Assembly: GCA_013214355.1 (NCBI GenBank) | Contig: JABSSL010000004.1 | Coordinates: 62,001-126,000, forward strand | Source of the DNA: Saprospiraceae bacterium | Lineage (GTDB): Bacteria > Bacteroidota > Bacteroidia > Chitinophagales > Saprospiraceae | Direction: 5' to 3' | Length of the DNA stretch: 64,000 bases | In this document: piece by piece, positions 32,512 through 41,138 of the stretch | Layout: each line of letters starts with the position of its first letter | Position numbering within the stretch: position 1 is the stretch's first letter | Program-made: the position numbers and the translations under genes | The notes under the pieces: model-generated | What the model was told of the DNA's origin: nothing | Database searches by the model: none | The model's input: the letters and a program-made list of their open reading frames with translations, nothing else

Positions 32512-35500
32512 TCACACTGCTTCAGAACTTGGTCCGAAATCGGGAAGCTCCAAAGATATTTTTGTGCCTCTGTCTTTCACACTGCTAATCAGTAGAGTAC
32601 CGCCGATCTTTTTAGCTCTATCCTCCATATTTTTTAGTCCATATCCGTTAGCCTTCCCGGCTACCTCAAATCCTTTGCCATCATCTTGGAAAATGATGAG
32701 TACCCGGCTTTCCACTTGATCTATGGTGAGCTTAGCCAAGCTTGCCTTTGCATACTTCAAGCAGTTATTCATTGCCTCTTTGAACAAGAGAAGAATATGC
32801 CGTCGTTGATCTGCTCCCAATTGAATTTGTTCGAAATCTTCCGAGATACCGGTGGTTTGAAAGGCGGTATCAGAAAAATCGAAAAGCTTATCGCCAAAAG
32901 CTTGTAAGCGGAGCAAGGTCTCATATAAGGAATCCTTTGCTGGATCAAGACTCCAGATCAGATCCCGTATCCCATCTGAGAGATCCTGAGTGTTGGATTT
33001 CACCTTAGAGAGATAAGACTTCAGGTTTTGGTCCGTTGAGGATTGTCGCTCTGCCAGTTCGAGAAACAGAGAGATTTTCGTTAAGCGATGCCCCAACTCA
33101 TCATGATAATCAGCGGCATTTTGCTTCCGAAGTCGCTCCCTTTCATCAAAGCGTGCTTGTGCCAGTCGATTGGCTTCCTCCAATTCCCGCATTCCCACTC
33201 GAATCCGGGATTGAATAAAGGTATATAGCAATCCTATACCAGTCAACCCATAAAGCAAGTAGGCCCACCAGCTTCGCCAGGGTGGAGGGTTGATACGAAA
33301 TGCAATACTTGCCCCCTGAGGATTCCAAACCCCTCGGCTATTGCTCCCTTTTACCTGAAGACGATAATCGCCAGGATCTAGATTCGTGAAATGAACGGTG
33401 TTTTCGTTGCCGATATAGATCCATTGATCGTTGTAGCCTTCCAAGCGATAGGCATACTGATTTTGTGGAGATTGTCGAAAATCTAATGCCGCAAAACTAA
33501 AACTGATCATATCCGCCTGATAATCTAGCTCAAAAAACTCGGTTCTACCGATAGCCTTCAAGAGGGGAGAGTCTGTAGTTCCAATGGGCACCGATCGATT
33601 GAAAATCCTAAGGTCAGTAAAGGTAATTGGTGGGGCTTGTTGGCCAAAATCCAAACTATCAGGATGGAAAATACTCACTCCATTTTCTCCGCCAAAGTAC
33701 AACTTACCAGTCCTAGGACTTTTAGCAAAGGCATTCGTATTAAATTCATCCCCTTGCAATCCGTCTTTAGCATAAAAATTGATAAAGGCATCTTGTCCTT
33801 GTTGGCCGGCTGCCGGGTTGAAATTTGGATCAAAACGAGCAAGGCCGCGATTTGTACTCAGCCAAAGAAAGCCGGAAGCATCCTCTATGATTCCATAGAC
33901 ATTATCATTGTTTAATCCATGGCTAGCAGTATAACGGGTAATGATCGGTTGAGTAAAGCTAGGATCTTGCCTAAAATCCAACTTATTTAAGCCACCCCCG
34001 GAAGTTCCTACCCAGACGATACCCGCTTGACTACAATGCAAAGGCCCCACTAGATCTAGGCTTAGGCTATTTTTATCACCTTCAACATTTTGAAAGGCCA
34101 TGAATGAAGTGGCTTCGTAATGCTCGTCCAGGATCACTTTATTTACACCTTTATCTGTACCCACCCAAAGATGGCCCGAGGTATCATGGGTGATCGACCA
34201 CACGTAATTGTCGCTTAAGCTATTGTTTTGGTCCGCTTGATGTTGATAATGAATAAAATGCGGTTCCTCCCAGTTCTTGCTTGGGAAAGATAAACGGTTT
34301 AGTCCTCCGCCACGTGTGCCAATCCAATAGATCCCTTTTGGATATTCATGAATAGCGAAGATCCTGCGTTCGCTGAGCCCTAAATGAGTATTCGGTAATG
34401 CTCGGTAATGCCTCAATCGAAGCGTACGGTCTTGGAGGCGGTCCGTTTTGGTCCATAGGTTTAAACCACGAAAGGTACCAAACCATAGGTTACCACTAGC
34501 GTCTTCTTTGATGGTCGTAATCAGGTTAGAGTAGAGATTGGGATAGCCCGATACATAAGTACTGGTATCACCCATCGGTTGGATACTTTGCATGCCCTTT
34601 CCATATCCTCCCATCCATATCCCTCCCTCTTGATCTTCTAGAATGGAAATGCAGCCATCCGGATTGGGTAAGAAGGCAAAGGGTTGGGCTTTAGGAGAAA
34701 AGAAAGAGACTCCTTTGTGTTCAGTAGACAGCCAAAATAAACCGCTACGATCTCTATAAATATCATAGATCAAGTTGGCTTGGAGGTCAGTAGGGCGTGA
34801 AGGATTGGGAGTGAGTTCTTCCAAGACTTCAAATACTCCTGAAGCGTACCTAAAATGCAATAAGCCATGGTTACCGATACTAATCCACAACGTTTGTTCC
34901 GTTGTTTCCTCTATCTCGAGGATGATCCTGTTATTCCATTCATCAGGGAGGATGGATGTAAAGGCTAGTTGCCCTTCTTCGGTAGTTTGGAGTATTTCCA
35001 GGCTGCTACCGCTACCAATCCAGATATTCCCATCTTTTGTTTGTAGTATTTTATGTATGATTCTACCCTGAATAGGGGAATCGGGTTTATCGTTGTTGAC
35101 AAATTGTAGAATATTCGTTGGAGGGTTTTCCTCGTTCTTGACGGGAGGGGGAAGACGATTTACTCCCTCATTAGTACCCACCCAAATATAACGATCCCGA
35201 TCTTGGAAAAGCGTTTTAATAAAGCCATTGCTTAAGCCATTTGCGCCCACTGGTATTTTTTCATAAAATATAGGTTGCCTATCTCGGGTTCCCCCTAACC
35301 TGATTTTACTTAAGCCCTTGTCCGTACCCACCCAAAGGTTTCCGAGGTCGTCTTCTAAAATGCAGTGTACGGTGTTACTGGCCAAGCTATTATTGTTGCT
35401 AGGATCATGCTGAAAGTGAGAGAATACTTCCAGACTTGGGTCGAAACGGTTTAATCCTCCACCGGTAGTACCTATCCATATAAACCCATATTCATCCTCG

Positions 35501-35775
35501 TATAAAGGCCCTACGAAATCATTGCTCAGGCTCAGGCTATCATCTGGATTATGCTTGAATACCTTTAGGGTAGTACCATCATATCTGACTAGGCCTCCAG
35601 ACGTAGATAACCAAATAAAACCTTGTTGATCTTGTATGGTTTGATGAACATTGTTGTAGGGTAAGCCATCTTCTCGATCAAGACTTTGAAAGGAATAGGA
35701 AGGGGACTGAGCCAAGGATATCAATGGCAACCAGAGTAGGCAAGGCCATAACCAATAGCGGAGAGTTGTGCTCAT
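32512..35775 (-). CDS. Propeller sensor kinase of the NarX/DesK class
   Basis: 1087 residues from the ATG at 35775; the frame opens nine codons upstream at TTG. Signal peptide (ending LISLAQ), two propellers of reg_prop repeats (about 25-690; FIWIGTTGGGLNRF, LWVGTDKGLSKI, IYWIGTRGGGLNRL), a Y_Y_Y domain (about 740-810: NTVHFTNLDPGDYRLQVKG), a membrane span (about 825-845), then a kinase core different from the other propeller kinase: NAADYHDELGHRLTKISLFLEL carries the phospho-histidine in a HisKA_3-like helix and the ATPase has FKEAMNNCLKYAKA, DDGKGF and GYGLKNMEDRAKKIGG. This class normally phosphorylates a LuxR-type regulator, and none is in the window. It lies 76 bases downstream of the second Crp/Fnr gene. 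Confidence 0.88.
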   Translation of the reverse strand: MSTTLRYWLWPCLLWLPLISLAQSPSYSFQSLDREDGLPYNNVHQTIQDQQGFIWLSTSGGLVRYDGTTLKVFKHNPDDSLSLSNDFVGPLYEDEYGFIWIGTTGGGLNRFDPSLEVFSHFQHDPSNNNSLASNTVHCILEDDLGNLWVGTDKGLSKIRLGGTRDRQPIFYEKIPVGANGLSNGFIKTLFQDRDRYIWVGTNEGVNRLPPPVKNEENPPTNILQFVNNDKPDSPIQGRIIHKILQTKDGNIWIGSGSSLEILQTTEEGQLAFTSILPDEWNNRIILEIEETTEQTLWISIGNHGLLHFRYASGVFEVLEELTPNPSRPTDLQANLIYDIYRDRSGLFWLSTEHKGVSFFSPKAQPFAFLPNPDGCISILEDQEGGIWMGGYGKGMQSIQPMGDTSTYVSGYPNLYSNLITTIKEDASGNLWFGTFRGLNLWTKTDRLQDRTLRLRHYRALPNTHLGLSERRIFAIHEYPKGIYWIGTRGGGLNRLSFPSKNWEEPHFIHYQHQADQNNSLSDNYVWSITHDTSGHLWVGTDKGVNKVILDEHYEATSFMAFQNVEGDKNSLSLDLVGPLHCSQAGIVWVGTSGGGLNKLDFRQDPSFTQPIITRYTASHGLNNDNVYGIIEDASGFLWLSTNRGLARFDPNFNPAAGQQGQDAFINFYAKDGLQGDEFNTNAFAKSPRTGKLYFGGENGVSIFHPDSLDFGQQAPPITFTDLRIFNRSVPIGTTDSPLLKAIGRTEFFELDYQADMISFSFAALDFRQSPQNQYAYRLEGYNDQWIYIGNENTVHFTNLDPGDYRLQVKGSNSRGVWNPQGASIAFRINPPPWRSWWAYLLYGLTGIGLLYTFIQSRIRVGMRELEEANRLAQARFDERERLRKQNAADYHDELGHRLTKISLFLELAERQSSTDQNLKSYLSKVKSNTQDLSDGIRDLIWSLDPAKDSLYETLLRLQAFGDKLFDFSDTAFQTTGISEDFEQIQLGADQRRHILLLFKEAMNNCLKYAKASLAKLTIDQVESRVLIIFQDDGKGFEVAGKANGYGLKNMEDRAKKIGGTLLISSVKDRGTKISLELPDFGPSSEAV

Positions 35776-35851
35776 GTCGAATGGGTACGGTGGTCTCTTC
35801 AAAGGTAGTGAATTTTAAAGACTCACCTTGTCAGCGCTGAGACCCAGAACA

Positions 35852-36424
35852 TTATTTTTTTCTTGCCCGAATTCGACTCAAAGAGACGGGAGTAATCCCC
35901 ATAAAAGTGGCCAGCATATGCTGAGGGATTCTGCCTGTTAAGCCAGGGTGTAATCGTTGGTATTCCTGGTATCTATCTGCTGGCTTTTGCATGATTAAGG
36001 AGGCTACTACTTTTTGGGCGTGAGCCATACGTTGTTCCAGCAGCTTACGCACAAAAATGTTCATTTTGGGTACCTCCTGGTACAAACGCTCCAAAGCATC
36101 ATGGGGAAGAACAAGTAGCTCAGCAGCTTCAATCGTTTCTAGCACCTGTAGGCTCGGCTGTTGACCAAAAAAGCTTTCGTGTGAACCCGCCATCATTCCC
36201 TCCTGGAATACAAAGCCGGTGATTTCTCTACCATCATCACTGATGTAATAAAACCGTAATAGCCCTTTGTTGATGAAGTAAACTTCTCGGGATATATCTC
36301 CAAAGTCTACCAGAATGTGCTGCTTAGGCACGTCTCGGAGTATCAGGTGAGCACCTATTTGTTCTTTTTCCTTAGCAGAGAAAGCGACGAATTGCTTGGT
36401 GAATTGCCAGAATTGATCGAACAT
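35852..36424 (-). CDS. Crp/Fnr family transcription regulator (second)
   Basis: 190 residues from the ATG at 36424; the longer open frame adds 44 residues that encode the palindromic upstream DNA and look non-protein-like. A cyclic-nucleotide-type jelly roll (about 20-115: VDFGDISREVYFINKGLLRFYYISDDGREITGFVFQEGMM) is followed by a dimer helix and a short winged-helix C-terminus GRIPQHMLATFMGITPVSLSRIRARKK. The HTH ends abruptly after the recognition helix, typical of the many Bacteroidota Crp/Fnr proteins that recognise unknown effectors. The intergenic region it faces (36425-36893) is packed with ACTCA/TGAGT palindromes, which are candidate binding sites. Confidence 0.87.
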   Translation of the reverse strand: MFDQFWQFTKQFVAFSAKEKEQIGAHLILRDVPKQHILVDFGDISREVYFINKGLLRFYYISDDGREITGFVFQEGMMAGSHESFFGQQPSLQVLETIEAAELLVLPHDALERLYQEVPKMNIFVRKLLEQRMAHAQKVVASLIMQKPADRYQEYQRLHPGLTGRIPQHMLATFMGITPVSLSRIRARKK

Positions 36425-36474
36425 GATGCTTCGTTTTTGATCTGAGGAATGCCAAACGAAGATAGGTAAAATCC

Positions 36475-36512
36475 AAACACTCACCCCTTGAGTACTCATC
36501 GGGTGAGTGTTT
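36475..36512. promoter_or_regulatory. Operator-like palindrome 1 (ACTCACCC/GGGTGAGT)
   Basis: AAACACTCACCC (36475-36486) and GGGTGAGTGTTT (36501-36512) are perfect 12-bp inverted repeats; the 14-base loop itself contains the palindrome TGAGTACTCA (36489-36498). It is 50 bases upstream of the Crp/Fnr start at 36424, the position expected for an autoregulatory site. Confidence 0.6.
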
Positions 36513-36615
36513 AAAATTCTGATTAGCATAGATGGTTGTAGATATTTGATTACCAATGGATTAATAGATGTTTGTTCTTTTTCCTACCCTAGGAAGAATC
36601 GATTTTTTTCCATTT

Positions 36616-36644
36616 ACTCACCCAAACACTCATCGGGTGAGTGT
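36616..36644. promoter_or_regulatory. Operator-like palindrome 2
   Basis: ACTCACCC (36616-36623) and GGGTGAGT (36635-36642) with an 11-base loop. CACTCATCGGGTGAGTGT at 36627-36644 repeats the right half of palindrome 1 almost exactly. It lies between the divergent Crp/Fnr gene and the exported-protein gene. Confidence 0.6.
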
Positions 36645-36753
36645 CTTAGGTTTTACTTTAAGCAAATTAAGATAATTTATTCATTTACAATAAATTAAAT
36701 AAAATTTAAATTTTCACATACGCAAACAAACGTTCGACACGCCCCCTTAAGTA

Positions 36754-36779
36754 ACTCACCCCTTGACTGCTCAAGCACT
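36754..36779. promoter_or_regulatory. Partial copy 3 of the ACTCACCCC repeat
   Basis: ACTCACCCCTTGA at 36754-36766 is identical to 36479-36491 in palindrome 1, followed by CTGCTCA in place of GTACTCA. Further ACTC/ACTCA words follow to about 36815. The rest of 36425-36893 is AT-rich (notably 36660-36720) and holds no gene. Confidence 0.5.
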
Positions 36780-36893
36780 CCCTTCATCTACTCAAACAAG
36801 CCGTCCATTCACTCAATAGTTATTTCCCTTTTTCGCTTTTCCCCTCAACTTGCTAGCGTATTCATTAATCAACCATTTGAAAACTTAAGAATC

Positions 36894-37619
36894 ATGAAAA
36901 TCAAAATGATCAAGTCCATCAGCATGTTGGTCGTAGCACTATTTACCTTCTCTTGGGGTACCGCACAGAAGACTAGCGTAGAAGTCACCTTTGTGGATCA
37001 CCTGACGGCCGGGCTAATCGAACAAGATGTTTTTGTAAAAAAAGGGAGTAAGAAAGTGTACCGCGTCACTCCGGAAGAAAGAGAGCAGTATTTGGACGCA
37101 GAAATCTATTCTACTAAGAAAGCACAAGATCATGATCCCTTCGACATTGCTAACGGAGGGCCTTTCAAAAAAGGACAAAGCTTTGGAATGACTTTGGGTG
37201 AATGGTTGAAAGCTAGCGGCTCTGCCACTTGTACTTGTGACAATGGCTGGGGGGAAATTAGTGCAGAGTTTAAAAACCTTATGCCAAATGCCGTGTATAC
37301 GATGTGGCACTCCTTTATGGCCAAGCCACCAACAGTCCCATTCATCGGTACCTTGGATACACCCCTAGGTAATCGTGATGGCTCTCAGTCCATCTTCAAA
37401 ACCGATGAACAAGGTAGTGCTTCCTTAAATGTAAAGTTTGAGAACTGCTTGCAGTTAACGGATGAGCAATTGATGAGCTTGTTGGCTATTGGGTATCATA
37501 GTGACGGACAGACTTATGGGGTACTACCTGGACCATTTGGACAAGTGACACACATTCAATTGTTTGCGGTACTTCCGGAAGAAGATACGGTGGAAGAGAT
37601 AACGGCAGGTAAGCGTTAG
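36894..37619 (+). CDS. Exported protein of unknown family
   Basis: 241 residues with a signal peptide (cleavage near WGTAQ). The mature part is beta-rich: a short N-terminal domain (VEVTFVDHLTAGLIEQ), then FGMTLGEWLKASGSATCTCDNGWGEI, MPNAVYTMWHSFMAKPP, FIGTLDTPLGNRDGSQSIFKTDEQGSA and IGYHSDGQTYGVLPGPFGQVTHIQLFAVLP. I recall uncharacterised secreted bacterial proteins with the same 'YTMW ... TLDxPLGxRDGSQSxF ... GYHSDGxTYGxxPGPFG' pattern but no named domain. A CTC pair may form a disulfide or bind metal. It precedes a di-haem peroxidase gene by 151 bases with a terminator/attenuator between. Confidence 0.7.
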   Translation: MKIKMIKSISMLVVALFTFSWGTAQKTSVEVTFVDHLTAGLIEQDVFVKKGSKKVYRVTPEEREQYLDAEIYSTKKAQDHDPFDIANGGPFKKGQSFGMTLGEWLKASGSATCTCDNGWGEISAEFKNLMPNAVYTMWHSFMAKPPTVPFIGTLDTPLGNRDGSQSIFKTDEQGSASLNVKFENCLQLTDEQLMSLLAIGYHSDGQTYGVLPGPFGQVTHIQLFAVLPEEDTVEEITAGKR

Positions 37620-37692
37620 AGATTTGTTTGTAGCCTAAATGGCTAACTGGCGATAAATTCTTAGGAATAAGTAACACACTCGTTTGTTTTTA

Positions 37693-37754
37693 GGTGGGAA
37701 GTTTGATGTAGGGTTCCTCAAGAAACCTTTCAAGCTTCCCATTTTTTTCCCACC
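37693..37754 (+). terminator. Terminator with alternative pairing (attenuator-like)
   Basis: GGGAAG (37696-37701) pairs with CTTCCC (37735-37740), with inner TTG/CAA and GGTT/AACC helices, followed by T7 (37742-37748): a good intrinsic terminator. The overlapping GGTGGGAA (37693-37700) can instead pair with TTCCCACC (37747-37754), which would break the first helix. It lies between the exported-protein and peroxidase genes, 17 bases before the latter's ATG. Confidence 0.6.
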
Positions 37755-37770
37755 CACAACCCCTTGAACC

Positions 37771-39111
37771 ATGAAAAAGACCATATCCTTATTTTCTCTG
37801 ATAGGCGCTGCCATTCTATTGTTGGCCTTTACGGGAAAAGAACTCGATAATATACTCCGAGATATTATTCAGCAGAATGGCCTTAATCAACATGCCCCTT
37901 TACCCGAGTATTCAGCGGCTAAAGTGGAATTAGGCAGGATGCTGTTTTTTGATAAAATACTAAGTGGAAATAAAGATATATCCTGTGCTACTTGCCACCA
38001 TCCCGCCTTGGGATCTGCCGATGCTCTACCCTTGGCTATTGGGGTAGGGGGGCAAGGCTTGGGTACAGCGCGCCAGATGGGAAAGGGGCGGGAAAGAATA
38101 CCTCGGAATTCGCCAGATATCTTCAATAGAGGGGCCAAGGAATGGCATACGATGTTTTGGGATAATCGGGTTTCAGTGGATATTATGAGTGGTTATGAAA
38201 GTCCTGCGGATGAGAAACTGATTGATGGGCTAGAAAATATTTTAGCGGTACAGGCCATGTTTCCCGTTACTTCTCGAGATGAAATGCGGGGTGAAATTGG
38301 AGATCGAACCGTCAGGGGAGAAATCAATGAACTGGCTTTGATTAGCAATGCCATGCCGCAAGTGGTTTGGCATCGATTAATGCTTCGATTGAAGCAAATT
38401 CCTGAGTATGTGGAACTCTTTGAGGCCGCTTACCCCGAGCTTGCGGTACAAGATCTAGGGTTTCAGCATGCAGCGAATGCTATTGCTGCTTTTGAAACGG
38501 CGGCTTTTACCTTCCACGATAGTCCATGGGATTTGTATATGGATGGGATGACCAATGCTATAGATGCGTCGGCAAAACGTGGAGCACTCTTATTTTATGG
38601 AAAAGCGAACTGCTCTTCCTGTCATAGCGGAAATCTTATGTCTGATCAGAAGGCACACAATATCGGTGTACCACAATTGGGCCCCGGGAAAGGCACTGCT
38701 GAACCCTTGGATGTGGGCCGTTACTTGGAAACGGGAGATCAGGGCGACGCATTTGCCTTTAGAACGCCCTCTCTAAAAAATACAGCTATTACTGGCCCAT
38801 GGATGCACAATGGGGCCTATAACTCGCTGGAAGAAGCCGTGCGCCATCATCTAGATCCCCGGCAATACCTGCGGCAATACGATGCTTCAACGCTTCCCAT
38901 AGAATTGCGAGAGACGTTTCAAGACGATGCAGCGGTCGCCGAACGCATGTTAGGGCAGATTGATCCAGCTTTGGGATTAGAATCACCATTGAGTGATCGG
39001 GAGGTAGGAGATATTCTGAGCTTCCTGTATGCTTTAACCGACAAAAGCGCTTTGGAGCTAGGCCATCTTGTGCCAACAGCAGTTCCTAGCGGCTTGCCGA
39101 TTAAAGATTAG
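37771..39111 (+). CDS. Di-haem cytochrome c peroxidase (MauG/CcpA family)
   Basis: 446 residues. A signal/anchor segment (about 5-22) precedes two c-type haem sites: DISCATCHHPALGSADALPLAIGVGG (about 70-95) and KANCSSCHSGNLMSDQKAHNIGVPQLGPG (about 283-311). Between them are RIPRNSPDIFNRG and the helical peroxidase core, and after the second RTPSLKNTAITGPWMHNGAYNSLEEAVRHH, all standard for bacterial di-haem peroxidases. It would reduce hydrogen peroxide in the periplasm using electrons from a cytochrome, or modify a protein as MauG does. The position after an exported protein of unknown family raises the second possibility, as an inference only. Strong UUCG-capped terminator follows. Confidence 0.88.
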   Translation: MKKTISLFSLIGAAILLLAFTGKELDNILRDIIQQNGLNQHAPLPEYSAAKVELGRMLFFDKILSGNKDISCATCHHPALGSADALPLAIGVGGQGLGTARQMGKGRERIPRNSPDIFNRGAKEWHTMFWDNRVSVDIMSGYESPADEKLIDGLENILAVQAMFPVTSRDEMRGEIGDRTVRGEINELALISNAMPQVVWHRLMLRLKQIPEYVELFEAAYPELAVQDLGFQHAANAIAAFETAAFTFHDSPWDLYMDGMTNAIDASAKRGALLFYGKANCSSCHSGNLMSDQKAHNIGVPQLGPGKGTAEPLDVGRYLETGDQGDAFAFRTPSLKNTAITGPWMHNGAYNSLEEAVRHHLDPRQYLRQYDASTLPIELRETFQDDAAVAERMLGQIDPALGLESPLSDREVGDILSFLYALTDKSALELGHLVPTAVPSGLPIKD

Positions 39112-39163
39112 GTATAACTGTTAGGTACGAATTGTGCTTTATTTTCACCTTATAAATTAGTTG

Positions 39164-39190
39164 GCCCCGGAAACTTCGGTTTACCGGGGC
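39164..39190. terminator. UUCG-capped terminator
   Basis: GCCCCGG-AAAC (39164-39174), loop TTCG, GTTT-A-CCGGGGC (39179-39190), 11 pairs with one bulge, then ACTTTTTCT. It sits between the convergent peroxidase and ExbB-like genes. Confidence 0.9.
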
Positions 39191-39243
39191 ACTTTTTCTC
39201 AGTCTAGACACCTCCTAAAACTGAAGTGAGTGTCTTGGTCGAC

Positions 39244-40005
39244 CTACATGGCTGGCTTGTAGATCCGACTAATGAGATTGTTGATAACATAGGCTTTTGC
39301 CTTGGAATAAAAGGTGTCCATTTCCTTCAAGTATCGATGGTAGAAGAAGTTGAGGACCAATCCGATGAGCAAAGCCACTAAAGTGGTATCAAAAGCAACG
39401 TTGAGATTCTTGGTGATTTGAGGCATGCCTTCTACGGTCTTGGCCAAGTGCGCCATGCCGATAGAAGTGGACAAGCCAATTAAGGTGCCTACGAAGCCGA
39501 GTGATATAATGGCTCCCTGTAGGTAGCGAACAATTTCCAGCCCTCCTTCCATCTCTTCTTTAGTCGTGTCAACCTGGGCATTGAAAACCTGCAAAGTCTC
39601 TCCAATGGATTCGTCATTACGGTACTGTGTACAAGCTTTTTTGATAAAATCATTTACCAAATATTGCTGCCCGTTTTTCTCCATTTGGATGGTGGTGAGC
39701 TTAATTTTTGCCACCTCCTCCGGAGATAGTACCAATTGGTCTTGAGTAGGGAGTAAACCAAAATTGAAGCCTTGGTACTCTTTTTGGATATTCTTCCGTT
39801 TTTCTATCAACTCCAAAATGCTATAAGCAAATAGGGCATACATGATGGCTTGAATATAGCCACTAGAGGTTCCGCCAAGGACTTCCACCAGCCGCTTGAA
39901 TCCCGAGCCTTCAGGGCTCATATAACCCAATAGCAGTAAGAATAACCAAGCACAAATCGCACCTAATACACTGAATATTACTTTTATACTTTTTGCTTGA
40001 AACAT
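39244..40005 (-). CDS. ExbB/TolQ/MotA-type proton channel protein
   Basis: 253 residues. Spans at about 8-28 and 48-65, a cytosolic helical region (about 70-150), and two more spans at about 163-186 and 205-228. YLQGAIISLGFVGTLIGLSTSIGMAHLA ... ITKNLNVAFDTTLVALLIGLVLNFFYHRYLKEMDTFYSKAKAYVINNL is the conserved MotA/TolQ/ExbB domain, with the G-x-x-GTxxG turn of span three and the A-F-x-TT-x-x-x-L of span four. It is the last gene of a minus-strand cluster, 46 bases behind the ExbD-like gene, so the two should form the stator. Its larger N-terminal half sets it apart from ordinary ExbB. Confidence 0.85.
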   Translation of the reverse strand: MFQAKSIKVIFSVLGAICAWLFLLLLGYMSPEGSGFKRLVEVLGGTSSGYIQAIMYALFAYSILELIEKRKNIQKEYQGFNFGLLPTQDQLVLSPEEVAKIKLTTIQMEKNGQQYLVNDFIKKACTQYRNDESIGETLQVFNAQVDTTKEEMEGGLEIVRYLQGAIISLGFVGTLIGLSTSIGMAHLAKTVEGMPQITKNLNVAFDTTLVALLIGLVLNFFYHRYLKEMDTFYSKAKAYVINNLISRIYKPAM

Positions 40006-40051
40006 GATATTTATTTTTTATGTCCTGATCACTTTTGTGATCAGGATCAGA

Positions 40052-40969
40052 TTATTTTTTGAATTGATAATTACCGTCCGCCTGCAGAATCACCGTGCCG
40101 ATGTAAGTTCTTTCTTTCGAAACTTTCAGGGTCTTGCTGAAGGCCTCTCCTCGTGGTATACCGGATTTACCTTTGGTGTAAATCAAGCCACTGATCGTTA
40201 CAGAAGTTTTTTTCTGTTTGCTCTCCTTTAGTTGAGCATATAATTTGTACTCGCCTGGAATGATCTTGTCATATTGACGGATGGCTTCCTGCGTAGTACG
40301 AAGGTCGTTACCAAATAATCTGTTACGAGCCTTTCCACTATCCCACTGACCGATATTTCGATCTTTCTTCCTGCCTCCATACACACAGCTGCTCCCGCGA
40401 CAGACAAATAGGTCTATATTATCCGTGATATCTGGCCAAGAAACCTCAAAGGACACTTTGCAGGGTACCGATGGTGCGTCACCCTTGAAAATAGGGGCGC
40501 TTGGTAAGGGCTTTGGTTTTGGCTCTTTGCTCGGCTTTTCTACTGGGGGTGAAGTTGGAGCTGCCGGCTTCTTTTCTTCAGCCTTTGGTTTTTCCTTTGG
40601 CTTCTTAATCTCTTCTTTCTTCACCGGATGCTGATTGATCGGCTTCTCAATTTCTTCCGGTTTCTTTTCTTTCTTCGGTTCGTTAAAAGCAAAGATCTTC
40701 TTCGGCGCTTTGGACGCTTTCGGTAGGTCTTTGTACTCTAACAAAACCATGAGTAGGGTGTCTCCTGAGTTTTTATAGAGTAAACTATCAGGAAGTTCTC
40801 CGTGTATTTTCATTTGGGTACTATCGAAGTACACCAATGCTTGTTGAACCTTGGCTGCGGATTCGCCTCCCTTTGGTGTGATGATGAAAAGGAAGATGAT
40901 GGCACCCAAGGCACTGGTCAATAGATCCAGAAAGGAAAGATTGAACAGTGAATTTGATCTTCTGGCCAT
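40052..40969 (-). CDS. ExbD-like single-span protein fused to a DUF2135-like domain
   Basis: 305 residues. The N-terminal segment LFNLSFLDLLTSALGAIIFLFII (8-30) is a single span with an aspartate at residue 15, the position of the proton-carrying aspartate in ExbD and MotB. A short periplasmic stretch leads to a long linker rich in P, K and E (about 90-160), like the TonB or TolA spacer. The C-terminal domain (about 168-305) begins CKVSFEVSWPDITDNIDLFVCRGSSCVYGGRKKDRNIGQWD and IIPGEYKLYAQL, a pattern I know from DUF2135/YfaP-type beta-sandwiches (WPDxxDxDL.V ... PGxYxV). The protein thus combines stator, spacer and effector in one chain. The partner is the ExbB-like protein encoded downstream. 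Confidence 0.72.
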   Translation of the reverse strand: MARRSNSLFNLSFLDLLTSALGAIIFLFIITPKGGESAAKVQQALVYFDSTQMKIHGELPDSLLYKNSGDTLLMVLLEYKDLPKASKAPKKIFAFNEPKKEKKPEEIEKPINQHPVKKEEIKKPKEKPKAEEKKPAAPTSPPVEKPSKEPKPKPLPSAPIFKGDAPSVPCKVSFEVSWPDITDNIDLFVCRGSSCVYGGRKKDRNIGQWDSGKARNRLFGNDLRTTQEAIRQYDKIIPGEYKLYAQLKESKQKKTSVTISGLIYTKGKSGIPRGEAFSKTLKVSKERTYIGTVILQADGNYQFKK

Positions 40970-41101
40970 TTTTTAGAATTGGTGCTCTGATAATTCTTGT
41001 GGCAGTTTTCTATTGCAAAGTGATACCTCCTTTAGGAGAAAGATTTCAGCTAAAGTATCTGCAACAAACCTTGCCAGAGCCGTTCACAATTTTAGTTTGG
41101 T

Positions 41102-41132
41102 GAGCAATCGATCCGACTTGGACCGATTGCTC
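41102..41132 (-). terminator. 9-bp hairpin after the zinc-ribbon gene
   Basis: GAGCAATCG (41102-41110) and CGATTGCTC (41124-41132) pair perfectly, loop 13, starting 6 bases after the zinc-ribbon stop on the minus strand. No strong T-run follows, so partial termination between the barrel/zinc-ribbon pair and the stator pair is possible. Confidence 0.5.
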
Positions 41133-41138
41133 CTCCAA

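Noticed and set aside
36425-36893. CRISPR array
   Set aside because: The ACTCACCC repeats are short, irregularly spaced palindromes and lack constant repeats with unique spacers; no cas gene is nearby.
37771-39111. Electron-transfer chain locus
   Set aside because: Only one haem protein with two sites is encoded; no oxidase, quinone-binding or assembly gene is adjacent.
39244-40969. Zorya-type defence (ZorA/ZorB)
   Set aside because: The membrane pair resembles ZorA/ZorB in being a MotA/MotB-like couple, but the single-span protein has a DUF2135-like tail without an OmpA/peptidoglycan-binding domain, and no helicase or nuclease gene is next to it.
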